Shown here piece by piece: positions 8,573 to 19,131 of a stretch of 64,000 nt of DNA (positions are counted from its first letter, which is position 1; every line of letters begins with the position of its first letter). Position numbers and translations under genes: made by a program. Location: NCBI RefSeq assembly GCF_003171515.1, contig NC_089393.1:2418001-2482000 (forward strand), written 5' to 3'. This DNA is from Pyrenophora tritici-repentis. Lineage: Eukaryota; Ascomycota; Dothideomycetes; Pleosporales; Pleosporaceae. The notes below the pieces were generated by a model. The model saw only the letters and a list, made by a program, of their open reading frames with translations. It had not been told where the DNA came from and made no database searches.

Positions 8573-10174
8573 CTACGACTTTCGAAAAAGACTCCTTCTC
8601 AAGCCCCTATGTATCCGTCTAGCAAAAGACCCTGTCTTCCTGTGTCTACCTTCACCTTCACCTCCCTCCCTTTTGTCTTTGCTTAAGAAAATGTTCCAAA
8701 ACTTCGAAAGGGAGCCAGAACACTTGTGATGTTTCTCTTCCTTTTGCGGAGAAGAGTGCGGCGATAAAGGAGGTGAATCGCTCAGCGTATGCATGCTTGT
8801 TATCCGGCTTGCAGTGTCGTGAGGAGAGAAAGTGAAGTCGCGGTTCAGAATGCTTACGTGTCGGGGGACGGGGTGGTGGACAGCTGTAGACTGGCATGCC
8901 TTTACTTCAAATTCTCGCGGCAAGGGCTTACGCCTCATTCCCAATGCTGGGTCAATCCCCTTAACACTATCTTCCTGTTCACAGTCTATCTCGTCCTTCC
9001 AATCCTTATTCTGATGCGCCTTCCTGCCACACACTGCCCTTGTGCTTGCACAAGACTCAGAGCTCGAGTTATAATTTACGCTGGGGGCATGATCTGACTT
9101 TGAGGCGAAACGCACATGCTTTCCCCTTGAGTCCTTGGGATATGCAAAGTCATATACTCGGCAGCCATCTGCCACACCGCCATACTGTACGCTTTCCGGA
9201 GGGTACAGGCCCTGGGCTTCTTCGGTCCTCATATCTTCGAGAACAGGGGCCATAGGTGTGTGAGAACATGAGCCAGTCTCTAAGTTGAACTTGGCGACGC
9301 GGCGGAGGGGTCGGTCTGGCCCTGGCCCGTCAGTGGGGGCTGGGTTCCAGGAGCCTGATTCGAATGTCGAGGTCGAATCGAGGGAGTCTGTAGAGGCCCT
9401 TCGCTCAAGAGCCTGTGAAGGAAGGATCATAAGTCCCTCTTTACCACTGGATGCAGACTCGTTATGCATCTGAGGTGAGGCGGAGGAATAAGGTGCAGAA
9501 GGTAGGCAAGAGTCGCCTTCAGTCTGGTTACTCAGAGCACTTCCCAAGCATGACCGATCCATCTTCGTTATGTCAGAGATCTCTGTCCTATTGCGTTGAT
9601 GCCCCCGAAGATGCTGCGAATTTATCGCAGCAATGCCATCAAAAGCCTGGCTTCCCAATGTGCTGGTAGTGGAGTAGCCCTCACTTCGAGATATACCGAG
9701 GCCAGATGTTGCTGGCAGTGGCATAGAGACTCGACGAGATGCATCTCCTTGGGTTACATTATCCATTGCAGATGAGATCGCAGGGGTTGAGATTTGCCTC
9801 CCACATGCCACAGGTCGATATCGAGAAAGTGAGATCCGGGGAGATCTACTCTCAATCTGGGAGGGCAGAGGATTGTGGTTGTTTGCACTCCGCCGACGAT
9901 AACGAGTAGCTGAGAGGTGTGTAGTTGGTGATTCGAGGCCTGCTTGTCGCCCTTGATCTTGTGGCGCGTCAGGAGGGACTGGCACAGGTGAACTGGTCGA
10001 CCCGGTAGTGTAGGCATACGGAATCGCCATGTTGATCTCATTGACCCTTGAAGCGACGAAGCCAGTAGGAACAGATCCATCTATCATTGCTCGAGCTATC
10101 GGCGTAGGCCTAGCGATAGGTGAGGCGCATGTGTTGTTCTCGGATTGGGTAGAAGACGTAATTCGGTCAGCCAT
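8573..10174 (-). CDS. Large intrinsically disordered protein, unknown function
   Basis: A single uninterrupted 533-codon frame with ATG at 10174. Composition is dominated by Ser, Pro, Thr, Arg and Gly, with no membrane segment and few hydrophobic clusters. Candidate structured pieces are a short motif near residue 340 (VYDFAYPKDSRGKHVRF) and the last 50 residues, where a short aromatic stretch (SKFWNIFLSK) is followed by a strongly basic end rich in Arg and His. Many SP/TP sites suggest phosphorylation. This is the pattern of fungal scaffold or septum- and actin-associated regulators, but no function is assigned. Long open frame and codon-like composition make the gene likely. Confidence 0.6.
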   Translation of the reverse strand: MADRITSSTQSENNTCASPIARPTPIARAMIDGSVPTGFVASRVNEINMAIPYAYTTGSTSSPVPVPPDAPQDQGRQAGLESPTTHLSATRYRRRSANNHNPLPSQIESRSPRISLSRYRPVACGRQISTPAISSAMDNVTQGDASRRVSMPLPATSGLGISRSEGYSTTSTLGSQAFDGIAAINSQHLRGHQRNRTEISDITKMDRSCLGSALSNQTEGDSCLPSAPYSSASPQMHNESASSGKEGLMILPSQALERRASTDSLDSTSTFESGSWNPAPTDGPGPDRPLRRVAKFNLETGSCSHTPMAPVLEDMRTEEAQGLYPPESVQYGGVADGCRVYDFAYPKDSRGKHVRFASKSDHAPSVNYNSSSESCASTRAVCGRKAHQNKDWKDEIDCEQEDSVKGIDPALGMRRKPLPREFEVKACQSTAVHHPVPRHVSILNRDFTFSPHDTASRITSMHTLSDSPPLSPHSSPQKEEKHHKCSGSLSKFWNIFLSKDKREGGEGEGRHRKTGSFARRIHRGLRRSLFRKS

Positions 10175-10610
10175 GTTCTAGACTGGTTGCGCACTAGTGT
10201 TGATATGTTTGTTATGCGATAAACGAATCCTAGGCTAAAGATCTTGTCAGTGCGCAGTAAAGGTTGATTGCGATAGTTGCGCAGACCTGATCAAGAACAC
10301 GGTGTTAGTGTGTAGAGAGTGTAGTGCAACTCCAGTAGTGAGTGTTTTGAGAATTAGATATAGAGTTGAGTGTTCTTGTACTAATCCGAATACAGGCGCG
10401 GGTGCTTGTGCTTTTATGGCCCGGTGCGCAACGGTGAGTGCGTCATGGGATTGCGACAGGGTCACGCTAAGGGGAGAAGTGGGAGGAAGACGCGACGTGA
10501 ATTGAGGGTTCAGCAAGGTGTACCACCAGTTGCTTCCCTTGGGAACTAACTGATTACAATTTACTCTCTAAAAACTTTCCAGACGACACTGGTATACGCT
10601 GTATTAATTC
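10175..10610. other. Intergenic, nothing recognised
   Basis: Promoter side of the disordered-protein gene. Short opposing frames at 10247-10516 look accidental. Confidence 0.4.
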
Positions 10611-10892
10611 CTAGCTTTTTGTCTGACTGCTCATTGGCAGCCGTGCAAACTCCTCGTGCCCGCACTTGTCCAATGACTTGTCCAATGACGAGGCGCCGAA
10701 TTGAGATGCTAGCGCCATCAGCACTGCGATAACTGCCCAGGTGATTACTATGCTATATACCGAAAGCTTTGGTAGTCTGACGCCCTCGGAGTTGTTTGCT
10801 GTAGTCGTTTGATATCGATTGTGGACTGCGGTTTTGGTGACTTGCTGTTCCAAAGGACACAGACAGGTGCCGCAGGATATTCTCGTACCGGG
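10611..10892 (-). CDS. Terminal exon of a small one-TM protein, 5' end unresolved
   Basis: The frame is open from a TGA at 10893-10895 down to the stop at 10611. It has a Cys-rich start (CGTCLCP), then a polar stretch, a hydrophobic helix of about 20 residues (VYSIVITWAVIAVLMALASQ) and a short charged tail. There is no in-frame ATG before the helix, so an upstream exon is required; a candidate ATG at 10918 followed by a GT donor does not splice in phase. The tail contains a SLDK duplication encoded by tandem GACTTGTCCAAT. Family not recognised. Confidence 0.35.
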   Translation of the reverse strand, partial: PGTRISCGTCLCPLEQQVTKTAVHNRYQTTTANNSEGVRLPKLSVYSIVITWAVIAVLMALASQFGASSLDKSLDKCGHEEFARLPMSSQTKS

Positions 10893-11192
10893 TCACCTAC
10901 AACAAGCCATGCGACGACAAAGCTGATAAAGGAATATGAAAATAGAGGTCATTGTAAGACTTGGTAAGAAGGGAGATTGCTTGTTTGCTTAATTCCATCG
11001 TAATTACAACTAAAGAAACAAAGGTATCCTCAATTGACAGAATAAAAGCTGGCACATTCCTCAACCAGAACCCATCTTATTCGTAAGATCACATGCCAGG
11101 ACACGTGTCGCTTGTATACTTGAGTAAACGCCATAAAGCAAGAGCAGCAAAGCACCATGAGCTACGGCTATGATGCTACTATGAAAGGCATC
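10893..11192. other. Intergenic or upstream exon space
   Basis: May hold the missing first exon of the small membrane protein; I could not define it. Confidence 0.3.
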
Positions 11193-12221
11193 TCAATCCT
11201 CCCCAAAAAATCCTTGGAGTCCTTCAGCGTTAGCCCAGAATTCGTCATAATTGTCGGCTTCGGCGTTCTCTATATGCTCAACACCAAGATCGTTGTCAAG
11301 CACGTGGAAGCGAAGCGGTTCGTAGATGTGAGTTGGTTCGTGGGCGTGAATCGGTTTGTCGTCCGAGTATGTTATATCATACAGATTGTGCCCATTGCGA
11401 TCCAGACCCGTTTCAAAATGGAGGCCGCGCCATGATAACTCGAAGCCTTCTTCGTCGTAGCCTGCGGGTGGATCTCCATATGCAGGACATCCTACTTCTT
11501 CATGGAAGCCGTCCCATAGCATCATGCATATGAAGCAGAACTGAGTTCTGCAGTGGCAGCAATACATGTGGTTGCATGACTCCTTGAGTTCGATCCATGC
11601 AGTGCAGTCCGGGCACTGTTTTATGCGGCAGGTCGGTGAGTATTCGGGTAGCCACTTCGGTCTGAGCGTATTGTCAGATTCCACGACGCACTCATGGCAT
11701 TTATGGCCTTCGCTATCCCACTCTTTACTGCATTCCGTGCAGGTAACGCAGCCGCATGTGCAGGGGGCGACAGTTTGGATGAAGGATGTGGAGTCGAATT
11801 GTGTTGGTGGGATGAAGGAACTGCAGGCTTCTTTGGAACAATAGATTCGAGAATGGATCGGGGTATTGTGTTCCTTGATCTTCATCGAGTATGCTTCTCG
11901 CATTTCCGGACTTAGTAGGTGTTCTACTTGTTCAAAGGGAATGGGGGCGCAGCACTTGGTTGGGAAAGCCGAGTTGTCTTTAAGGGCGATGGCGTGGGCG
12001 TCAACGATGCATTCGTTGCACATTACGTGCTCGGCGCAGGTAACGACGCCTTTGGAAAGCAGAATATCGTCTCCGCAAATACAGCATTCGTACTTGGCTG
12101 TATCTTCGTTCAGTTGTAGGGCTGCCATTTCAGCCACTGGCATGATAATGTCTTTCGATGTCCTCGCCGTCTCGGCGGCATCACCCACGGTCTTTTGGTC
12201 AACGGTTGGAGTAGATGACAT
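11193..12221 (-). CDS. RING-IBR-RING (RBR-like) E3 ubiquitin ligase family protein
   Basis: An intronless frame of 342 codons from ATG 12221. The first RING starts at about residue 46 (CCICGDDI) and continues through CAEHVMCNECI. A central Cys-rich IBR-like part follows at about 125-190 (PCTCGCVTCTEC and related pairs). RING2 is at about 205-240 (CPDCTAWIELKESCNHMYC, then CHC and CFIC). In RBR ligases the cysteine just before the NHM motif accepts ubiquitin as a thioester, and that cysteine is present. The acidic tail after RING2 has no recognised domain. It probably transfers ubiquitin from an E2 to an unknown substrate. Fungi carry many such lineage-specific RBR genes, so an orthologue cannot be named. 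Confidence 0.78.
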   Translation of the reverse strand: MSSTPTVDQKTVGDAAETARTSKDIIMPVAEMAALQLNEDTAKYECCICGDDILLSKGVVTCAEHVMCNECIVDAHAIALKDNSAFPTKCCAPIPFEQVEHLLSPEMREAYSMKIKEHNTPIHSRIYCSKEACSSFIPPTQFDSTSFIQTVAPCTCGCVTCTECSKEWDSEGHKCHECVVESDNTLRPKWLPEYSPTCRIKQCPDCTAWIELKESCNHMYCCHCRTQFCFICMMLWDGFHEEVGCPAYGDPPAGYDEEGFELSWRGLHFETGLDRNGHNLYDITYSDDKPIHAHEPTHIYEPLRFHVLDNDLGVEHIENAEADNYDEFWANAEGLQGFFGED

Positions 12222-12942
12222 GATTTTGTCGACTTGTTTGTCTTTCCAGAAAGTTTTGCTGGAGACTTCAGATTATAATGTGTGTGTCGTTGAGGAAGAG
12301 TTGTGGTAGGTTGCAGTCGTGGTTTGAGTCTGGAGTAGAAAGCTGAGATATAACTGTCTTGTGAGATGTACGAGAGATACAGAAGTTGGCACAGAAAAGC
12401 GCATCTTATAGTCGGAAAAAACTCATAAAGTGTGATGGTAATCATGATAGCGAAAATGTAGTCCTCTTAGAATACCATGGACCATGGTAGGTCTTCTACA
12501 TACTCAGCGAATGAAAAAATCCTTAGCGCAGGCAACTGCATCAGAACAACCCATCAACCCACCGCTACGATACCAACCGATTACAGAGTACAACCTCATC
12601 ATGGTCACTAAACACGACCTTTGATTACATAAAACACTTACTTTACGCATTTTTATGTGCCCAGTGGGGACTTATTACATTTAGAGACACCACATCAGCT
12701 TGCTAGTGTGCTTCCGATGACGTATAGCAGGCCACATTGAACCAGAGATCACTCATTAACCACATTTTTGTATGATCATGACGTTGGAATATGTAGTTAA
12801 GCGAGGGGGGTGTACGTCACGGATGCTCCGTGTAATCCAGTCGACCAATACAGAAATAATACATTGCACCAATTCCAGCTACGACTCAGAGGTAGAGCTC
12901 TCCACTCGTGATTCCTCCAAAGTGAATACGGCAGGCTGTAAC
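12222..12942. other. Intergenic, with a short perfect palindrome
   Basis: TACCATGGACCATGGTA near 12474-12490 has 8-nt arms around one base. No gene is accepted; short frames are shadows of the neighbouring minus-strand gene. Confidence 0.4.
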
Positions 12943-14108
12943 CTATTCTTCCCATTTGGAAATGCTCCTATAATTCTTGTGCACGATATTTGCGGAACGC
13001 CTAGCAACGCTCATCCGCTTCACCAGAGTGCCGTTGTCCTCATCCACCTCGATGCACCCATCAATATCCTTCGAGGAACAGAGCGGAATGAGAGTCTTGG
13101 AACCCATATCACAGAACTTGCCGTCAGAGCCGATGAAGTCGGGGCCCCAGGACGTGGCAGAACTGCAGAGCTCCTCTGCTGGATGGCTGGTGAAGTTGGA
13201 CATGATGAGACGCTCCGTCATCCAGAGAGGGCGGTCTTCAGTGCCTCGTTTGTCGGGCTGAGCTGCATGGGGATGAGCTGGTTGGGGAAAAACTGATTGG
13301 GGATGAGCTGATTGAGGCCGAGCTGTATGTAGTGGTCAGCCATATGACTTTGCAAAAACATATAGTTGGTCAAGACGTACGTCCAATTGGTTCATTGGCT
13401 TGCGCGAAGATGGTAGGCTTGCATACGTTACCGCGGAAGGTATCGATTGAATCCTCGCCGTAAGCTTTGGTATCGAATTTCAGAGCACCGGCAGTGATGT
13501 AGTTTGTGTTATCGGCGTCGACCCAAGTACACTTGGGGAAATAATACAAGTGTGAGTCTAAGAGCCTTCCTGCATGGTTAAGGCTGTTGTACCATTTTTG
13601 TCCGCAATACCATCCGATGTCACCAGTCCAGGCCGTAGGTGGCATGTCGCCAATCTGCGTGACACTGATCCAAGAAATGCATGTCGCATCTGTGGTGCTG
13701 GTTACACTGATGTAGCGGGGTTCTGGGCTGATCCCATACTGGTACAGCTCTTTTGTACAGGTGCCGCCTGACTCAGTGTGGCATCCCTCTCGGTTGCCCA
13801 TAAGTTCATTGCGATTATTGAAACCATATATTCTGTCGATTGTGCCAGCCTAGAGCATTGTAAGTACCTTTTTGGTTTAGATATGGAGATTCAATTTCAC
13901 TCACAAGACTGTCGTGTGGCTCGTTGACGACTTCAGACAAACCAGCTATGATGGTATTAGTGCCATCAGTAAGGAATCACTCAGCCATCATACTTTTGAT
14001 GCTCACGACTGCACCCTTCCTGCCAGGAGGGGCGAAATTTTCTTGGGAGAACCCAACGATACCCAACCTTCCCTGACTGCCGACGCCAATTGCATCGTAG
14101 AGAGACAT
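12943..14108 (-). CDS. Unknown 334-aa protein, multi-exon
   Basis: Four exons (13994-14108, 13905-13945, 13381-13849, 12943-13322; introns 48, 55 and 55 nt) join in phase to 334 aa. No signal peptide is visible from ATG 14108. Residues 60-210 are rich in Gly, Trp, Tyr and Cys (for example a GDIGWYCGQKWY segment), the character of extracellular fungal proteins. Residues about 209-230 are a Pro/Gln/His repeat encoded by tandem CAGCTCATCCCCA-like units, and the C-terminal 100 residues again contain several cysteines. A missed upstream exon carrying a signal peptide is possible. The gene is divergent from the GPI-type gene that starts 264 bp away, and the two may be co-regulated. No family recognised. 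Confidence 0.6.
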
Positions 14109-14371
14109 TGCGAAGTACGTAGGCGGAATTCCCGGGGTAAGAGACAAACTGTATCAAGCAAGATGTTTTGAGAGCGATGGTTTTATCTTGTTGCAGAATG
14201 TTGAGTAAGAAGGACGGGAGATGAGTTCTTCTGTGTGCGCGCGAAGATTTTTATCTCTTCTACAGTACCACGGTACCCATCCTTGGCGTACCAAACTGAA
14301 GAACCATCGATTCAAATAGTTTCGACGAGAGCTCTACCGAGATTTCTCATTCTTACCTTATCTTCACAACT
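14109..14371. promoter_or_regulatory. Short divergent promoter region
   Basis: The 263 bp separate the start codons of two outward-facing genes for unknown, possibly cell-surface proteins. A palindromic GGTACC core sits in ACCACGGTACCCAT near 14267-14280. No named site recognised. Confidence 0.4.
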
Positions 14372-15032
14372 ATGCACTTTCTCCGGGCCGCTAGTAAAGT
14401 AGTAACTATATCTCTGGTGTCGCTTCCTCTCCGAGTCAACGCGCAATCCGAAAGCAACAAGTTCTTACCCTGTCATTCTGCACTTCTTTTTATCCAAATA
14501 ACTAACCATCTCGCAGCCAAAACCTAACACTGCGTTTCTTCCAAAACAGCCCAGATTCATGCGACTACAGCGCAACGACCTTTGCTCTAACCTTCACCAC
14601 ATCCAGCATACTCCTTTTGAGCCACTATTCTGACGTGGACGAGCTCTTCGGTGGAAATGCAACGCAGGGCTTTGTCAACCAGACCGGTAATATCGCACTC
14701 CCATATACAAGAGAAGCAGGAATATACTAGCACTTGAGAATGTCGACACTTATGACCCGCAAGCAAACTACTCGAGCGTCCCGTACCGCCAGCACATCAC
14801 TAACCCATTGAACGACATTCAACCCCATCGATTCGCTCAACGCGGTGTGACGCTGTACTGCAGTACGACGTCTTGGAAGATTGGTAGCTTTAACGTGCAT
14901 GCGCCTAGTGATGATGCTGAGGGTACCTGTTGGGTGTTTGCGAAGAATGGAAATGGTGCGCGGGGATTTTCTTCTTCGCAGGCTATGATGGGTGTGGTTA
15001 TTGCTACAACGTTAGCCATCTGGCTGGCTTGA
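14372..15032 (+). CDS. Predicted GPI-anchored secreted protein, unknown function
   Basis: Three exons (14372-14460, 14517-14686, 14731-15032; introns 56 and 44 nt) give 186 aa. The first donor is GTTCTT, weak but supported by a good TAACTAAC branch region, the CGCAG acceptor and frame continuity. Residues 1 to about 24 form a signal peptide ending Val-Asn-Ala. The mature part has N-glycosylation sequons (NLT, NAT, NQT, NYS) and three cysteines. The C-terminus is a small-residue stretch (GARGFSSS) followed by a hydrophobic tail ending at the stop, as in GPI attachment signals. It probably sits at the plasma membrane or wall. Confidence 0.66.
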
Positions 15033-15120
15033 TTTGAATATTAAGAAATCATAAGATAGTCTACGATTTTCCAAGCATACCCTTCTTGCGTACTATCCTC
15101 TAAATGGATAGAGTATAGTA

Positions 15121-16942
15121 TCAGACTTCTCCGTTCATCCCATCCTTCGCTAGCACCGGCACCGCACATCCCAGCCCCTCCTCTTCCTGCATTTTCCTCT
15201 GCCACGGCAACATCTCCTTCGCCGGTACGGCTGGCCCCACCTCACCACCCAGCTTCCTCTTCTCCACCCACGCATCCATATCCCTCTGCTCGATAAAATT
15301 CCCATGCAAACCCAATCGTAGCTTCACCGGCAAATGCACCACAGCCAGCGGCCCCTGCGCCAGATTCTGCGCATCGAATATCATAATATCGTTGTGTAAA
15401 ACATCGAGATGATTAAGCAGCGCGATGATGTATCCCTCTCCTTCTACGATTTTCGAAGTGGCAGTAGTTTTGGGTACGAAAACGGGTTCCTGAAATGTGC
15501 ACGTCGAACCAGCCCAATATGTGTCTTTTCGTCCAGTATCCCACTCGTAATGACCCAGGACATTGAACAAGCCTCCAGCTGGGGGTCCGCACTTGGCGAA
15601 GTCGTAAGGCTTACTTGGGTCGATGTTGCATTGCCAGAAATGATTGTACTTTTTTGTTAGCACTCTATCGTCGATGCGCGAGAACTCGCCATTGATGCCG
15701 AAGAGCTTGTGTGGCTGAACGCGCGTGTTGGTAGGGGTGTTGGGGTCGAAGACCCAGCGGTATGTGTCGGATACCAGGGCATTGCGCTGAAGGAGCGTGG
15801 TTGGTGTGTTTGCTTGGCTGTCTGGGGGGAAGAAGTAGAAGACGTTGTCGGAGGCTACGGTTAGGTCTACCACTATTTTCCCGTCGCTGTCTTCGTAGGA
15901 GCCGGCTACGTGACCATGGAAGCCTGTACGTGTTAGTTTGTTTTATTTTCGAGCAAGGAGATTATCAAAGTGGGTTTCATACCGTTGTCGGCGCGCAGCC
16001 AGACAATGTCTTCGGGTTTACCGTTACGGCGAGGCACTATGCCATACCACTGGTCCTCATCAGGGTCCCAAGCAAAATGGTTTCCACCTTTCTTGAGGCG
16101 ATCTGCGTTGACTTTGATTGGTGTCAAGGGCAAGATGAGGTAATTCTTCGTGATTGCACAGTCGTGGATCATGCCACAAAATGGTGCTTTGTACCAGGTC
16201 TCCTCCGTCTTCTTTCCATCTTTGTCAATCGTGTACACGACGATATCGCAGCTTGCATCGTATCCATTACCTCCTGCTTCATATCCAAAACAGACCATCT
16301 CTCCTGTATCAGGATCAAATTTGGGATGTGCGGTGAATGTCGGAGACTGTACTTGGCCGTCAAAGTCATAGCGGCCAATAGTCTCGAGCGTCACAGGATC
16401 CATGGCAAATGGTGGGCCATCTTCTTTGGTGGCTAGAAGTACGCCACGCCAGAAGATGATGTTGGTATTCGATGCTGTTCTAATAATACCTTTTACCATC
16501 TCATTGTCAGTGTAAGGGTTCCTGTACCGTCCGAGCAACGCCTTTCGAGCTTTCGCTTCCGCTTTGAAACGATCTGTATGCACGTATCGTTGTCGAAAGT
16601 CGACATGACCGTTTTCGAATCGAAATGCTGATACTGAGCCATCTCCATTGAAATGAATATCTTCCTCAAAAAAAGGCGGGAAGCGATGGTCCGGTTGTAT
16701 GCGGAAGAAAGTCCCGTTGATATCTTTGGGTATCTGCAAATACTAAGCTATAGCTCAACTATGCAAAGCGATAGAATTACCGTTCCCGTCGTTTCAAGCT
16801 CGAAGATGTCGGCTTCTAACCGCGATGGTCTGTTAAAACCCTGGAAAAAGCCAGTCTCCGGAAACTTGACTTGATCACCCGAGTGCTTGCCCTCATGGTA
16901 GGCTGATTGTGCTGGAGTAGCAAGAGAGAAAATGTGTGCCAT
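15121..16942 (-). CDS. CAO-1-like carotenoid/stilbene cleavage dioxygenase (RPE65 superfamily)
   Basis: Three exons (16781-16942, 15983-16733, 15121-15923; introns 47 and 59 nt) give 571 aa, a usual family length. The four iron-ligand histidines fit the family pattern: H190 (FTAHPKF), H244 (CGMIHDCA), H309 (HGHVAG) and H511 (LGLHGNF). Extended likeness around [12 protein letters not shown] and [19 protein letters not shown] points to the fungal CAO-1/lignostilbene dioxygenase branch rather than to retinal-forming CarX. Such enzymes cleave the central double bond of 4-hydroxystilbenes such as resveratrol or piceatannol with O2 and non-haem Fe(II), giving two aromatic aldehydes; the substrate here is inferred. 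No signal peptide, so probably cytosolic. An aldehyde dehydrogenase and a transcription factor lie close by. Confidence 0.88.
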
Positions 16943-17717
16943 CGTCTTTGACTGGCAGCGATTTGCCGCGCCGTATTCGGCCGTAAGACGGGACGTTTGC
17001 TCTTGGAATAAAAACACCTGATTTTGTCACCGAATATAATCCGAACCCCGGAGATTACAGGGTTGTATGTGGGGAGAAGAACGTGCGGGGTAGCTTGTGG
17101 GTGTATGCCGAGTTTGTACAACGGGAATTGCAAGACACGGGCTGATAACCCCGCGCAGGATCGACTGCAGCGTAGTTCGTCTAGCAGTAATTTGAGCATC
17201 CATCATCATAGACTCTTGATGTCTCGCATTGCCGTATACAGATCATGCGAAATGTATACTCAGGGAGATCATACGCTTCTTGGTGCCAAGATAGAGCGAC
17301 ACTGATAGTTGAACACGGGGGTTGACTACCACCAATAAAGCATGTTGACCGTCAAAATCCATAGTGCAGCTAGCTGAGAACCGAGATGGAAAGGGGTCGA
17401 ACATCTAAAACAAACCATTAGGATCGATAAGACTTTTTGAGACAAAGTTAAAACCTAAAACACACTCAGGTACACAATTCGAAGCCGCCGGACAGTGATG
17501 GCTCATTCTTTCTAGTACTGCGTCCATACCAGCTCTGCCATAATCCTGAACGAAGGACACATGGGAGAAACCCTTATCGAGTACTTGTTGATATCCTCGA
17601 TGTGGGTAACAGAGTATGAAGAAGATCATGCCAACATAATGAACACAGTGAAAACGCCATTTCGTATGAGCCTACGATTGTACACAAAGACTAAACACCT
17701 TCGTGTATGGTTACGAC
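16943..17717. promoter_or_regulatory. Promoter side of the dioxygenase gene
   Basis: An everted CCG-N4-CGG pair (16971-16980) lies about 30 bp upstream of the dioxygenase ATG and could be a zinc-cluster factor site. The rest, 3' of the SnoaL-like gene, shows no gene. Confidence 0.35.
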
Positions 17718-18604
17718 TTATGGCACTAAATCCATCTCCGACTGGGGCTTGCTAAGCACAAGCGGAGGGCTGCTAGTTGACGGGTCTGCCCCAAAGTGTG
17801 GGGCTCTCAGATCGTCATCGGCGACCTGGTCACCGGTAACGGGGTGGTTGTAGTGAAAAGGCACCACACGCGTGTCGGGCCAGAGCATCGGGGATTCGCA
17901 TAGGACATCCGGCCCGTTTGGATCTTCCGGGTATGTTTTCGAAAGGAACGGCACATAGTTTGGCTTTGTGTGTGCCCAGCCTTTTTCGAAGGTAGCATGC
18001 CAGAAGGGAAAGTACTTCAGCCTGAAGATTTTCCATACGCCATTCTCTTTAATATACTCGTTCTCGTATATGCCACCTTCCCACCATTGTACCAATCCAC
18101 GTGGATGGGTGTCTTTGATGCTCTCGTGTGTGCCGGCGGACATCATGCTACGGAAGCGGCCTGCGGCTCGGGTGCCTTCCGCGTTTACATCCACTATGCC
18201 CTGCATCTGCGGGTGATCTAGGAGAAAACCGTGTACCGGGCCATTGCGGCCAGCTACAAAGGCATTTGCGAAGCGGCCGATGTAGAGCCGCTTGACACCC
18301 TCTTTGCCATGAAAGCGCCCTCCAAGGAATTCGACGCAGGTATCAGGATGGTCAGCATAGAGTTCGGCAACCTAGCAAAGTCAGTGAAGGTGCTAGTTTA
18401 TGTCAGGAAGAAAGCCTACCTCTTTGTAGAGACATTTGTCGAGATAGTAGCCGTATGTGTACTGAAGCTTGCGGATGTTCTCTTGGTCCGCGTGGGGTTA
18501 GCGCAGACGCCAGTAAGAATTACTAATCACCTACCACTCAACCGCGTCACCTCAGCCTGCAGCTTTTCCACCGCCGCTTTCAATTGCTCGATTTCGCTGC
18601 TCAT
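17718..18604 (-). CDS. SnoaL-like (NTF2-fold) protein
   Basis: Three exons (18535-18604, 18420-18481, 17718-18371; introns 53 and 48 nt) join in phase to 261 aa. A short amphipathic helix of about 23 residues is followed by a SnoaL-like fold: NIRKLQYTYGYYLDK around residues 25-40, a segment with YADHPDTCVEFLGG and VHGFLLDHPQ, then a sheet region with QWWEGGIYENEYIKENGVWK and FPFWHATFEKGW near residues 135-175. NTF2-fold proteins of this type act as small dehydratases, isomerases or hydroxylases on polyketide or aromatic substrates; the reaction here is unknown. The gene is divergent from the aldehyde dehydrogenase with 527 bp between start codons, suggesting shared control. Confidence 0.75.
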
Positions 18605-19131
18605 TATAGCAAATTTCTTAAGTTGGATACGATTGCACAGCCTCAGTCAGTTCTCGAGGCTGCGCACCGCTTCTTAAACTCGGTGCTATACCATTCCAAG
18701 GGTGATCCCAGAGGCTTCACAACACTGCAGCTACCGCATTTAGCCATATGCACAACGTGTAAAGCACTCGTATTCCGCATGCGCGAATGAATCCTTCTAA
18801 TAAAGCGGTATTATAGGTGCGAGATGCACGAAGTTGCGGCTTGATATGGCCGACGGCACTTCTTGAGCAAAGATGCGGAGCTCGATAGCAGGGAACGATC
18901 CATGTGGGGTCATCGAGGCAACGCCGCGGGACAGCTCCATTATTCGGCATCCCACAACACTGCATCATCGCGATTTGAGTCTGTAACAGTAAGCTGTGGC
19001 TGGCATAGATCCCGAGCTTAGTGCATTCTTAGTCACGGCTAGTGTGAGCTTCTGTGACGGCATTTCTGCAATTATATCTCGACGCGCTGCAGAAAATAGA
19101 ATTTTCACATCGCTTGGAAAACACTTGCAAT
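18605..19131. promoter_or_regulatory. Bidirectional promoter between SnoaL-like and ALDH genes
   Basis: The region contains CCGACGG (18850-18856) and CCGCGG (18924-18929), short everted CCG/CGG arrangements of the kind bound by some Zn(II)2Cys6 factors. Binding by the neighbouring factor is speculation. Confidence 0.35.
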
